Positions 9,981 to 18,226 of a DNA stretch of 64,000 nt are shown one piece after another. Position 1 is the first letter of the stretch. Each line of letters opens with the position of its first letter. The notes under the pieces were generated by a model that ran no database searches, was not told the DNA's origin, and saw nothing but the letters and a program-made list of their open reading frames with translations. Origin of the DNA: Chromobacterium amazonense (GTDB lineage: Bacteria > Pseudomonadota > Gammaproteobacteria > Burkholderiales > Chromobacteriaceae). Location of the stretch: assembly GCF_001855565.1 (NCBI RefSeq), contig NZ_MKCR01000026.1:1-64000 (forward strand), read 5' to 3'. Both the position numbers and the translations under genes were made by a program.

Positions 9981-11297
9981 ATGTTAAGCCGCAACGCCGC
10001 GCTGCCGCGCATCGTCATTGTCGGGGGAGGCGCTGGGGGGCTAGAGCTGGCCACCCGCCTGGGCCGCACCCTGGGCGCGCGCCACCGCGCGCAAATCGTG
10101 CTGGTCGATGGCTCGCCCACCCATATCTGGAAACCGCTGTTGCACGAAGTGGCGACCGGGGCCTTGAATACCGGCGAGGACGAAGTCAATTACTTCGCCC
10201 ACGGCTACCGCAACGGCTACGATTTCGAATTCGGCTACATGACCGGCCTGGACCAGGCGCAACGCACGATACGGCTGTCTGCCATCCAGAGCCAGGATGG
10301 GAGCGAACTGAGCCCGGCGCGCGATGTGTCCTATGACTGGCTGGTGATCGCGGTGGGCGCTCAGGCCAACGACTTCGGCACGCCCGGCGTGGCCGAGCAC
10401 GCCATGTTCCTGAACACGCCGGCCGATGCCGAAAAGCTGCGCCACCGCGTGCTGGAGCAGGCCTTCCGCGCCAGCGGCGCCGCGGCGCCGGCGCGCGCGC
10501 TGTCCATCGCCATCGTCGGCGGCGGCGCCACCGGGGTGGAACTGGCCGCCGAGCTGAACCATACCATGTGCGAGCTGCACCACTATGGCGCGCGCCTGCA
10601 GCCGGAACGCGTCAAGATCAGCGTGATCGAAGGCGCCGAGCGCATCCTGGCCGCGGCGCCGCCGTCGCTGTCCGCTTACGCCGAGGAGCAACTCGCGGCC
10701 AAGCGCATTCAGGTGCTGACCAACAGCCTGGTGGCGGCGGTGGAGGCCGATGGCGTGGCGTTGAAGGATGGCCGCAAGATCGAAGCCGACATCACGGTGT
10801 GGGCCGCCGGCGTCAAGGCACCGGCCTGGCTGGCCACGCTGGACGGCCTGGAAGTGAACCGCGTCAACCAGCTGGTGGTGGATACCCGGCTGCATTGCGC
10901 CGGCGGCGACTGCATCTACGCGATGGGCGATTGCGCCGCCGCGCCGGACGGCGACAGCGGCCGCATGCTGTCCGCCACCGCCCAGGTTGCGCACCAGCAG
11001 GCGCGCTACCTGGCCGACGAACTGGCTCGCCGACTGGACGACAAGCCGGCGCGGCCGTTTGTGTTCAAGCCGCAGGGCATGATGGTGTCGCTGGGCAAGC
11101 ACACCGCGGTGGGCAGCCTGGCGGCCGTGGTGGGGCCGAAGCGCGATTACCACGTGGAAGGCCGCGGCGCGAAGCTGATCTACGCCTCGCTGTACCGCAT
11201 GCACCAGGCGGCAGTGCATGGCTGGGTGCTGGCGGTGCTGCTGTTCATCGGCGACAAGCTGCGCCGCGCGGCGCGGCCGGCCTTGAAGCTGCATTGA
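9981..11297 (+). CDS. ndh: Type II NADH dehydrogenase
   Basis: 438 residues. NDH-2 is a single-subunit flavoenzyme at the inner membrane that passes electrons from NADH to quinone without pumping protons. Two dinucleotide folds are visible: IVIVGGGAGGLELATRLG at the N-terminus for FAD and IAIVGGGATGVELAAEL near residue 175 for NADH. The second FAD segment is YAMGDCAA near residue 315. The C-terminus (MHQAAVHGWVLAVLLFIGDKL) is the usual amphipathic membrane anchor. The ATG at 9981 follows AGGAG with a 6-nt spacing; the frame open from 9909 has no such site. Confidence 0.93.
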   Translation: MLSRNAALPRIVIVGGGAGGLELATRLGRTLGARHRAQIVLVDGSPTHIWKPLLHEVATGALNTGEDEVNYFAHGYRNGYDFEFGYMTGLDQAQRTIRLSAIQSQDGSELSPARDVSYDWLVIAVGAQANDFGTPGVAEHAMFLNTPADAEKLRHRVLEQAFRASGAAAPARALSIAIVGGGATGVELAAELNHTMCELHHYGARLQPERVKISVIEGAERILAAAPPSLSAYAEEQLAAKRIQVLTNSLVAAVEADGVALKDGRKIEADITVWAAGVKAPAWLATLDGLEVNRVNQLVVDTRLHCAGGDCIYAMGDCAAAPDGDSGRMLSATAQVAHQQARYLADELARRLDDKPARPFVFKPQGMMVSLGKHTAVGSLAAVVGPKRDYHVEGRGAKLIYASLYRMHQAAVHGWVLAVLLFIGDKLRRAARPALKLH

Positions 11298-11858
11298 TGG
11301 CTGGGCAGGCTGTAGCGGCCCTGCCGAGGATGTGCTGATAAATGCTGTCGCCTTAGCGTGGACAGTGGCATTTTGGTTTGGTAGTGGGAAGGGCGTGGCT
11401 GCGCAGCGCGGGCAAGGCCTGATGGCCTGCCCGCCCTACTTGGCTGCGGCTTTTCTAGCCTTAACGATTTGCATGGCGCATCGGCAGCCATCCCATTCCC
11501 CGTCGGCCCGTGCCGGCAAAACAGCCTTGGGCCAGGGGCTTTAAGCCGCCGCTTTTTTGATCGGCGGCTTCCTGGAGCAAGGCTGTTTTGTCGGGGTTTC
11601 TCGGGCCGTTGGGGTCGCCTAGGGTTGCAAGGGAACTGGCGGGACAGTTCCCTTGCCCGTTCGCCGGGCGGAACCGGCAAGCGAATCATCGTCCGCGAAG
11701 CGGACTCCATTCCTGATTTCGAAATCTTTCATCTGCACCCGCGCTGGCGACGTTTGTTTGCGGCCAGTCTCGTGGATGGTCATGTGCTGCGCCGCAGCTT
11801 GACCCATCCCCGACATTTCTCGATGCTGTTTTGACGTTGGCATATCGAAGGGGCGGGC
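11298..11858. other. Hairpin-rich 560-bp gap
   Basis: No gene is supported here. Three strong inverted repeats lie between 11513 and 11705. A nested structure at 11513-11594 has outer arms sharing CAAAACAGCCTTG and a perfect inner AAGCCGCCG/CGGCGGCTT stem. A perfect 12-bp stem lies at 11627-11656 (GCAAGGGAACTG with CAGTTCCCTTGC). A 6-bp stem GTCCGC-GAA-GCGGAC lies at 11691-11705. None is followed by a T-run, so they are not clear terminators. Confidence 0.6.
11513..11594. repeat. Nested inverted repeat (82 nt)
   Basis: Outer arms 11513-11536 and 11571-11594 pair with about four mismatches. Inner arms 11543-11551 and 11562-11570 pair perfectly. It looks like a REP-type palindrome or a structured RNA. 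Confidence 0.6.
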
Positions 11859-13172
11859 ATGGAGCTGGGCAAGTGGTTGGACGAGCGGCCGTTGGGCGCA
11901 TTTCAGTATCGGCTGTTGATTCTGTGCGGCTTGTGCATGATTCTGGACGGCTTCGACGTGCAGGCCATGGGTTATGTGGCGCCGGCCCTGCTGGAAGACT
12001 GGGGCATCGCCAAGGCGGCGCTGGGGCCGGTGTTCGGCTCGGGTCTGCTGGGGCTGATGCTGGGCGCGCTGCTGTTCGGCGCCGTGGCGGACCGCATCGG
12101 CCGCCGCCCGGTGTTGCTGCTGTGCACGCTGCTCTTTTCCGCCGGCATGCTGGCCACGTCCCTGGCCGCCAGCCTGCCGCAGTTGATCGCGCTGCGGCTG
12201 ATCACCGGCATCGGCTTGGGCGGCATCATGCCCAATGCGATGGCGCTGGCCGGCGAATATAGCCCGGCGCGGCGGCGCGCCAGCCTGATGATGATCATTT
12301 CCTGCGGCTTCACCGCCGGCGCGCTGCTGGGGGGCTTGCTGGCCGCCTGGCTGATTCCGGCCCATGGCTGGCGCGCGGTGTTCATCGTCGGCGGTGCCGC
12401 GCCGCTGCTATTGTGGTTGCCTATGCTGCGCGGTCTGCCCGAGTCGGCGAAATTCCTGCTGCTGCGCGGTCGGCCGGCGCAGGCCCTGTTCTGGCTGCGG
12501 CGGATGGACCCTGCCTTGCCGGCCGATTGCCAGCCGTGGCTGGCGGAACAGCCGGCCTCGCGCAATCCGGTGATCGAACTGTTCCGCCATGGCTTGGCGC
12601 GGCGTACGCTGCTGCTGTGGCTGCTCAGCTTTCTGAATCTGATCGTGCTGTATTTCCTGTCCAACTGGATGCCGTCGCTGCTGCGGGCGCAAGGGCTGGA
12701 CATGCGCCATGCCCTGCTGGCGGGCAGCATGCTGCAACTGGGCGGAGTGGTGGGCACGTTGGTCTTCGGTCACTGGATAGACCGTCTGGGCTTCCGCAAG
12801 GTGTTGCTGGCCAGCTTTCTGCTGGCGGCATTGGGCTTGTGGACGCTGGGCGGCATCGAAGGCGAGGCCTTGTGGCTGTATGGGCTGCTGTTTTGCGCCG
12901 GCTTTTGCGTCATCGGCGTCCAGCCGGCGGTCAACGCGCTGGCGGCCAGCGCCTATCCCACCGGCCTGCGCGCCACCGGCGTAGGCTGGAGCCTAGGCAT
13001 CGGCCGCATCGGCTCGGTGCTGGGTCCGTGGCTGGGCGGCGTGCTGATCGGGCTGTCTTGGAGCCAGCCGGCGCTGTTCGCCCTGCTCGCGCTATTGGCC
13101 TTGGCTGCGGCGGGCGTGGTGTGGGCCTATCACCGCGAACCCGCGCGGACGCGGGCGGAGGAAGCGGCTTAG
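11859..13172 (+). CDS. MFS transporter, aromatic acid:H+ symporter (AAHS) type
   Basis: 437 residues with about twelve membrane helices. The first helix carries DGFDVQAMG (residues 30-38), the signature of the AAHS family (PcaK, BenK and MhpT relatives) that imports aromatic acids with protons. The cytoplasmic loop GAVADRIGRRPVLL near residue 72 is the MFS motif A. A role in aromatic acid uptake is inferred from the family; no catabolic genes are adjacent. Its stop codon overlaps that of the convergent Mth938-like gene (13169-13172). Confidence 0.88.
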   Translation: MELGKWLDERPLGAFQYRLLILCGLCMILDGFDVQAMGYVAPALLEDWGIAKAALGPVFGSGLLGLMLGALLFGAVADRIGRRPVLLLCTLLFSAGMLATSLAASLPQLIALRLITGIGLGGIMPNAMALAGEYSPARRRASLMMIISCGFTAGALLGGLLAAWLIPAHGWRAVFIVGGAAPLLLWLPMLRGLPESAKFLLLRGRPAQALFWLRRMDPALPADCQPWLAEQPASRNPVIELFRHGLARRTLLLWLLSFLNLIVLYFLSNWMPSLLRAQGLDMRHALLAGSMLQLGGVVGTLVFGHWIDRLGFRKVLLASFLLAALGLWTLGGIEGEALWLYGLLFCAGFCVIGVQPAVNALAASAYPTGLRATGVGWSLGIGRIGSVLGPWLGGVLIGLSWSQPALFALLALLALAAAGVVWAYHREPARTRAEEAA

Positions 13173-13537
13173 ATCGCCAGCAGCGCCGCGATCACGCGGC
13201 GGTCTTCCGCCAGCAGGATGTTGAAGGTGCGGCAGGCGGCCTGGGTGTCCATGCACTCGATGCCTATGCCGGCCTGGGTCAGCGCGGCGTACAGCTTGGG
13301 ATGGACGAAGCGTTGGCTCTTGCCGGAACCGAACAGCACCACTTCCGGCTGATAAGCCAGCAAGACCTCGAAATGCTCCGCGGCCAGGCTGGCGAAGTCC
13401 GGCGCGGCCCAGCTGACGATCTCGTCGCCGCTGACGATCAGGTTGCCGTCGTGGCGTTGGGCGTTGATCAGCACATGGCCTTCGCCGTAGCCGGTGAACA
13501 GGTTTTTGCCCTGTCCCAGCGACTGATGCATTTTCAT
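13169..13537 (-). CDS. Mth938-like / DUF498 domain protein
   Basis: 122 residues. The sequence (FTGYGEGHVLINAQRHDGNLIVSGDEI, then PEVVLFGSGKSQRFVHP and GIGIECMDTQAACRTFNILLAEDRRVIAALL) is typical of the Mth938/NDUFAF3-like family. Eukaryotic members help assemble complex I; the bacterial role is not known. The ATG at 13537 follows GGAG at 8 nt, whereas the open frame from 13711 adds a 58-residue low-complexity segment with no ribosome site. It converges with the MFS gene and is divergent from alaA. Confidence 0.85.
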   Translation of the reverse strand: MKMHQSLGQGKNLFTGYGEGHVLINAQRHDGNLIVSGDEIVSWAAPDFASLAAEHFEVLLAYQPEVVLFGSGKSQRFVHPKLYAALTQAGIGIECMDTQAACRTFNILLAEDRRVIAALLAI

Positions 13538-13767
13538 CGGAATGGCTCCATTGACTCTGGGTTGCGGACGATGCGCGCGCCGCGCGTCGGCGCTGTGCAG
13601 TGCGTCAAAGATTGGGATAGGATTATACCCAGACCCGGAGTGGACGCGACCACGCCCTGTATGTGGTTTCCCGCCGGCCAACCAATACGAGAGATCCCAT
13701 GAAACAGCCACACCGCCAAAGAAACGCCATAGCGTCTGGCGGGCAGCCCGAAACGGAAACCCCCTCC

Positions 13768-15000
13768 ATGCAGCCCGTACATAAATCCAACAAGCTCGCC
13801 AACGTCTGCTACGACATTCGTGGCCCGGTGCTCGAGCACGCCAAGAAGATGGAGGATGAGGGCCATCGCATCATCAAGCTGAATATCGGCAACCCGGCGC
13901 CGTTTGGCTTCTTCGCCCCGGACGAGATCATCGAGGACGTGATCGTCAACCTGCCGGCCGCCTCCGGCTATTCCGATTCCAAGGGCCTGTTCGCCGCGCG
14001 CAAGGCCATCATGCATTACGCGCAGCAGAAGAGCCTGCCCAATGTGGCGATGGACGACATCATCATCGGCAACGGCGTGTCCGAACTGATCGTGATGGCC
14101 ATGCAGGCGCTGCTGGACAACGGCGACGAAGTGCTGGTGCCGGCGCCGGACTATCCGCTGTGGACCGCGGCGGTCAGCCTGGCCGGCGGCAAGGCCGTGC
14201 ACTACGTCTGCGACGAAGAGCAGGGCTGGTTCCCCAGCATCGACGACATCCGCGCCAAGATCACCCCGTCCAGCCGCGCCATCGTCATCATCAACCCGAA
14301 CAACCCGACCGGCGCGGTGTATCCGCCGGCCTTGCTGCAGCAGATCGTCGACCTGGCGCGCCAGCACCAGTTGATCATCTACGCCGACGAAATCTACGAC
14401 AAGGTGCTGTACGACGCGGTCAAGCACACCTCCATCGCCTCGCTGGCGCCGGACCTGTTCGTGGTGACGCTGAACGGCCTGTCCAAGAACTACCGAGCCT
14501 GCGGCTACCGCGCCGGCTGGATGGTGCTGTCCGGCGAGAAGACGCATGCCAAGGACTATATCGAGGGCCTGAACATGCTGGCCTCGATGCGGCTGTGCGC
14601 CAACGTGCCTTCGCAGTATGCGATCCAGACCGCGCTGGGCGGCTACCAGAGCATAGACGACTTGGTGGCGCCGGGCGGCCGCCTGGCTCGCCAGCGCGAT
14701 CTGGCGCACAAGCTGTTGACCGAGATACCGGGCGTCAGCTGCGTCAAGCCGCAGGGCGCCCTGTACTTGTTCCCCAAGCTGGATCCCAAGGTTTACCCGA
14801 TCGCCGACGACCAGCAGTTCATCCTGGAGCTGTTGCAACAGGAGAAGGTGCTGCTGGTACAGGGCAGCGGCTTCAACTGGATTGCGCACGATCACTTCCG
14901 CGTGGTATTCCTTCCCAACTCGGATGATCTGATCGAGGCCATCGGCCGGATCGCCAGCTTCCTCGAGCGTTACCGCAAGCGCCACGGCAGCGAGGTCTGA
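13768..15000 (+). CDS. alaA: Alanine aminotransferase AlaA (class I/II PLP enzyme)
   Basis: 410 residues from the ATG at 13768, which gives MQPVHKSNKLANVCYDIRGP, closely resembling the start of E. coli AlaA. The enzyme interconverts pyruvate/glutamate and alanine/2-oxoglutarate with PLP. Visible are LNIGNPAPFGF, PAPDYPLWTAAVSLAGGKAVHY, INPNNPTGAVY, the PLP lysine in NGLSKNYRACGYRAGWM and ASMRLCANVPSQYAIQTALGGYQ. An alternative ATG at 13699 has a better RBS (GAGAGA) and would add 23 residues. It heads an alaA-hom-thrC run, typical of betaproteobacteria. Confidence 0.93.
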   Translation: MQPVHKSNKLANVCYDIRGPVLEHAKKMEDEGHRIIKLNIGNPAPFGFFAPDEIIEDVIVNLPAASGYSDSKGLFAARKAIMHYAQQKSLPNVAMDDIIIGNGVSELIVMAMQALLDNGDEVLVPAPDYPLWTAAVSLAGGKAVHYVCDEEQGWFPSIDDIRAKITPSSRAIVIINPNNPTGAVYPPALLQQIVDLARQHQLIIYADEIYDKVLYDAVKHTSIASLAPDLFVVTLNGLSKNYRACGYRAGWMVLSGEKTHAKDYIEGLNMLASMRLCANVPSQYAIQTALGGYQSIDDLVAPGGRLARQRDLAHKLLTEIPGVSCVKPQGALYLFPKLDPKVYPIADDQQFILELLQQEKVLLVQGSGFNWIAHDHFRVVFLPNSDDLIEAIGRIASFLERYRKRHGSEV

Positions 15001-15114
15001 TCGTAGCGTTATGAGGCGGCGGAGAAATCCGCCGCCGGCAGGACCGTGCGGATAGCCCAAGCTGTCCAGACGGCCTTGAGCCGAATAAAAACCAGGGACT
15101 GAATGGAGATGTAT

Positions 15115-16425
15115 ATGAAACCGATCAATATCGGCCTGATGGGCGTCGGCACCGTCGGCGGCGGCACCGCCACCGTGTTGAAACGCAACGCCGGCGAGAT
15201 CACCCGCCGCGCCGGCCGAGAAATCCGCCTGATCCAGGCCGCTAACCGCGACGTGGCCAAGGCCCGCGCCGCCTTGGGGCCGGATGTGCAGGTGGTGGAC
15301 GATGCGCTGCTGGTCGTCAACAATCCGGACGTGGACATCGTGGTTGAATTGATCGGCGGCGACACCATCGCCAAGGAACTGGTGCTGAAGGCCATCGCCA
15401 ACGGCAAGCATGTGGTCACCGCCAACAAGAAGCTGCTGGCGCTGCACGGCACGGAAATTTTCGCCCGCGCCCAGGAGAAGGGCGTGATGGTGGCGTTCGA
15501 GGCGGCCGTGGCCGGCGGCATCCCCATCATCAAAACCTTGCGCGAAGGCCTGGCCGCCAACCGCATCGAATGGATCGCCGGCATCATCAACGGCACCTCC
15601 AACTTCATCCTGACCGAGATGCGCGACAAGGGCGCCAGCTTCGCCGAGGTGCTGGCCGAGGCGCAGAAACTCGGTTACGCCGAGGCGGACCCGACCTTCG
15701 ACATCGAAGGCCACGACGCCGGCCACAAGCTGACCATCATGGCGGCGCTGGCTTTCGGCATCCCGATGCAGTTCGATCAGTGCTATCTGGAGGGCATCAG
15801 CAAGCTGGACGGCCGCGACATCCGCTACGCCGAGGAGCTGGGCTACCGCGTCAAGCTGCTGGGCCTGACCCGCCGCACCGACAAGGGCGTGGAGCTGCGC
15901 GTGCATCCGACGCTGATTCCGGAAAGCCGGCTGATCGCCAACGTCAACGGCGTGATGAACGCGGTGCTGGTCAAGGGCGACGCGCTGGGTCCGACGCTGT
16001 ACTACGGCGCCGGTGCCGGCGCCCTGCCCACCGCGTCGGCCGTGGTAGCGGATATCGTCGACGTCACCCGTTTGCTGACTTCCGACCCGGAGCATCGCGT
16101 GCCGCATCTGGCCTTCCAGCCGGACCAGCTGCAGGATCTGCCTATCCTGCCTATCGCCGATGTCACCAGCTCGTATTATTTGCGCATCGGCGCCGTGGAC
16201 CGCGCCGGCGTGCTGGCCAACATCACCCGCCTGCTGGCGGAGAACGGCATCTCGATCGAGGCGCTGATCCAGAAGGGATCGGTCAGCGACGGCACCGCCG
16301 AAGTGGTGATTCTGACCCACCGAGTGCAGGAAAAAGCGATCAATCGGGCCATAGCCAGCATCGAAGCGCTGGACAGCGTAGCTGGCAAGGTAGTGCGTCT
16401 GAGGATGGAAGAGTTGAATGACTAA
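15115..16425 (+). CDS. hom: Homoserine dehydrogenase
   Basis: 436 residues. It reduces aspartate semialdehyde to homoserine, the branch point to threonine and methionine. The NAD(P) fold GLMGVGTVGGGT is at the N-terminus, the catalytic domain holds AAVAGGIPIIKTLREGLAANRI and GTSNFILTEM, and a C-terminal ACT domain (YYLRIGAVDRAGVLANIT) suggests feedback control by threonine. An in-frame ATG at 15103 exists, but GGAG at 15105-15108 sits 6 nt before the ATG at 15115. It overlaps the next gene by 8 nt. Confidence 0.95.
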   Translation: MKPINIGLMGVGTVGGGTATVLKRNAGEITRRAGREIRLIQAANRDVAKARAALGPDVQVVDDALLVVNNPDVDIVVELIGGDTIAKELVLKAIANGKHVVTANKKLLALHGTEIFARAQEKGVMVAFEAAVAGGIPIIKTLREGLAANRIEWIAGIINGTSNFILTEMRDKGASFAEVLAEAQKLGYAEADPTFDIEGHDAGHKLTIMAALAFGIPMQFDQCYLEGISKLDGRDIRYAEELGYRVKLLGLTRRTDKGVELRVHPTLIPESRLIANVNGVMNAVLVKGDALGPTLYYGAGAGALPTASAVVADIVDVTRLLTSDPEHRVPHLAFQPDQLQDLPILPIADVTSSYYLRIGAVDRAGVLANITRLLAENGISIEALIQKGSVSDGTAEVVILTHRVQEKAINRAIASIEALDSVAGKVVRLRMEELND

Positions 16426-16753
16426 GTCTTTGCAAGCCGGCTTGTACGCCGCGTTGTTTACCGGCGTCGCCGCGGCGACGCCGCTGAGCCCCGGCCAGCA
16501 TCAGTTGCTGCAGGGTTTCCTGATGCGCGGCTGTCTGAAGCGCACGCCGGCTTCCGACGGCGTCGGCCAGCCAGGCAACGAGCAGGTGCAGCGTTATTGC
16601 CAGTGCGCCAGCGAGAAACTGGCCAATACCTTCACCGCGGAAGAGGTGATGGGCGTGCTCACCGGCCAGATCAAGAAAGACGACCCGCGCGGCAAACAGC
16701 GCCTGAAGGAGGCGTCCGCCGCCTGCGGCCAATATCTGGAAACACAGCAATGA
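16418..16753 (+). CDS. Small secreted cysteine-rich protein between hom and thrC
   Basis: 111 residues. An N-terminal signal peptide (about residues 1-20, AALFTGVAAAT) is followed by a helical domain with four cysteines: C39, C61, C63 and C103. The CxC (YCQCASEKLA) plus a distal Cys resembles small periplasmic proteins of proteobacteria that have no assigned function. It overlaps hom by 8 nt and its stop overlaps the thrC start (ATGA), so it is translated as part of the threonine operon. I do not recognise a function. Confidence 0.8.
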   Translation: MTKSLQAGLYAALFTGVAAATPLSPGQHQLLQGFLMRGCLKRTPASDGVGQPGNEQVQRYCQCASEKLANTFTAEEVMGVLTGQIKKDDPRGKQRLKEASAACGQYLETQQ

Positions 16754-18159
16754 AATACGTCAGTACCCGCGGCGGCATGGCGCCGCTGCCGTTTTGCGAA
16801 ACCGTGCTGATGGGCCTGGCGCCGGACGGCGGCCTGTTGCTGCCGGAGCGCTACCCGCAGATCGACCGCGCCACGCTGGATGCCTGGCGGCAACTGGGCT
16901 ACGCCGATCTGGCGTTTGAAATCATCCGCCTGTTCGCCGACGACATCCCGGCGGACGACCTGAAGGGCATCGTCGAACGCGCCTACCGCGCGGAAACCTT
17001 CGGCAGCGAGGCCATCGCGCCGCTCAAGCGCCTGCATGACGGCCTGGCCATCCTGGAGCTGTCCAATGGTCCGACGCTGGCGTTCAAGGACATGGCCATG
17101 CAGTTCCTGGGCCAGCTGTTCGAATACGTGCTGGACAAGCGCGGCGAGACGCTGAACATCCTGGGCGCCACTTCCGGCGACACCGGCTCCGCCGCCGAAT
17201 ACGCCATGCGCGGCAAGCGCGGCATCCAGGTGTTCATGCTGAGCCCGGACGGCAAGATGAGCGCCTTCCAGCGCGCGCAGATGTACAGCCTGCAGGATGC
17301 AAACATCCACAACATCGCCATCCAGGGCATGTTCGACGACTGCCAGGACATCGTGAAGGCGGTGCAGAACGACCATGCCTTCAAGGCGCGCCACAAGATC
17401 GGCACCGTCAATTCCATCAACTGGGCGCGTGTGGTGGCGCAGGTAGTGTATTACTTCAATGGCTACTTCCGCGCCACGGACAGCAACGATCAGCTAGTCA
17501 GCTTCTGCGTGCCGTCCGGCAACTTCGGCAACGTCTGCGCCGGCCATGTGGCGCGGCAGATGGGCCTGCCTATCGACCGCCTGATCGTCGCCACCAACGA
17601 AAACGACGTATTGGACGAGTTCTTCCGCACCGGCCGCTATGCGCCGCGCGGCAGCGAGCGCACCTATGTCACTTCCAGCCCGTCCATGGACATCTCCAAG
17701 GCCTCCAACTTCGAGCGCTTCGTGTTCGACCTGATGGGCCGCGACGGCGAGGCGGTGAAGCGCTTGTGGGCCGAGGTGGATGCCGGCGGCGGCTTCCAGC
17801 TGGATGCGGAAACGATGAGCCGGGTGCGCGAAGCGTTCGGTTTCGTCTCCGGCAAGAGCGCGCACGCCGACCGCATTGCGACCATCCGCCAAGTGGACGC
17901 CGAGGACGGCGTGGTGGTGGACACCCACACCGCCGACGGCATCAAGGTGGCGCGCCAGCTGCGGCGCGCGGGCGAGAATATCGTCTGCCTGGAAACCGCG
18001 CTGCCGGCCAAGTTCGCCGAAACCATACGCGAGGCCCTGGACCGCGACCCGCCGCGCCCAGCCGGCTTCGAGCGGCTGGAAGCCTTGCCGCAGCGCGTGG
18101 TGACGCTGCCGGCGGATGCCGGCCAGGTCAAGGCCTTGATCGAGACAACCTTGGCCTAA
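16750..18159 (+). CDS. thrC: Threonine synthase
   Basis: 469 residues. It converts O-phosphohomoserine to threonine with PLP. The N-terminus MKYVSTRGGMAPLPF is typical. The PLP lysine is in NGPTLAFKDMAMQFLG and the phosphate loop in LGATSGDTGSAAEYAM. PSGNFGNVCAGHVARQMGLP near residue 255 is the family motif. The start overlaps the stop of the small Cys-rich gene. A strong bidirectional terminator follows. Confidence 0.96.
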   Translation: MKYVSTRGGMAPLPFCETVLMGLAPDGGLLLPERYPQIDRATLDAWRQLGYADLAFEIIRLFADDIPADDLKGIVERAYRAETFGSEAIAPLKRLHDGLAILELSNGPTLAFKDMAMQFLGQLFEYVLDKRGETLNILGATSGDTGSAAEYAMRGKRGIQVFMLSPDGKMSAFQRAQMYSLQDANIHNIAIQGMFDDCQDIVKAVQNDHAFKARHKIGTVNSINWARVVAQVVYYFNGYFRATDSNDQLVSFCVPSGNFGNVCAGHVARQMGLPIDRLIVATNENDVLDEFFRTGRYAPRGSERTYVTSSPSMDISKASNFERFVFDLMGRDGEAVKRLWAEVDAGGGFQLDAETMSRVREAFGFVSGKSAHADRIATIRQVDAEDGVVVDTHTADGIKVARQLRRAGENIVCLETALPAKFAETIREALDRDPPRPAGFERLEALPQRVVTLPADAGQVKALIETTLA

Positions 18160-18175
18160 GCCGCCTTGATGGCAT

Positions 18176-18213
18176 AAACAAAACAGGCTCCGCATGCGGA
18201 GCCTGTTTTGTTT
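18176..18213. terminator. Bidirectional terminator between thrC and the autotransporter
   Basis: A perfect 38-nt palindrome with 19-bp arms, core AGGCTCCGCATGCGGAGCCT flanked by A- and T-rich ends. It serves both convergent transcripts. Confidence 0.9.
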
Positions 18214-18226
18214 GCTGCGCGGAGGA

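Noticed and set aside
11619-12365. Minus-strand frame overlapping the hairpin gap and MFS start
   Set aside because: Gln/Arg/His-rich composition typical of antisense frames and no start signal.
13534-16320. 928-codon open frame on the minus strand opposite alaA and hom
   Set aside because: It is antisense to two well-recognised genes, has low-complexity His/Arg/Val-rich content, and is an artefact of high GC.
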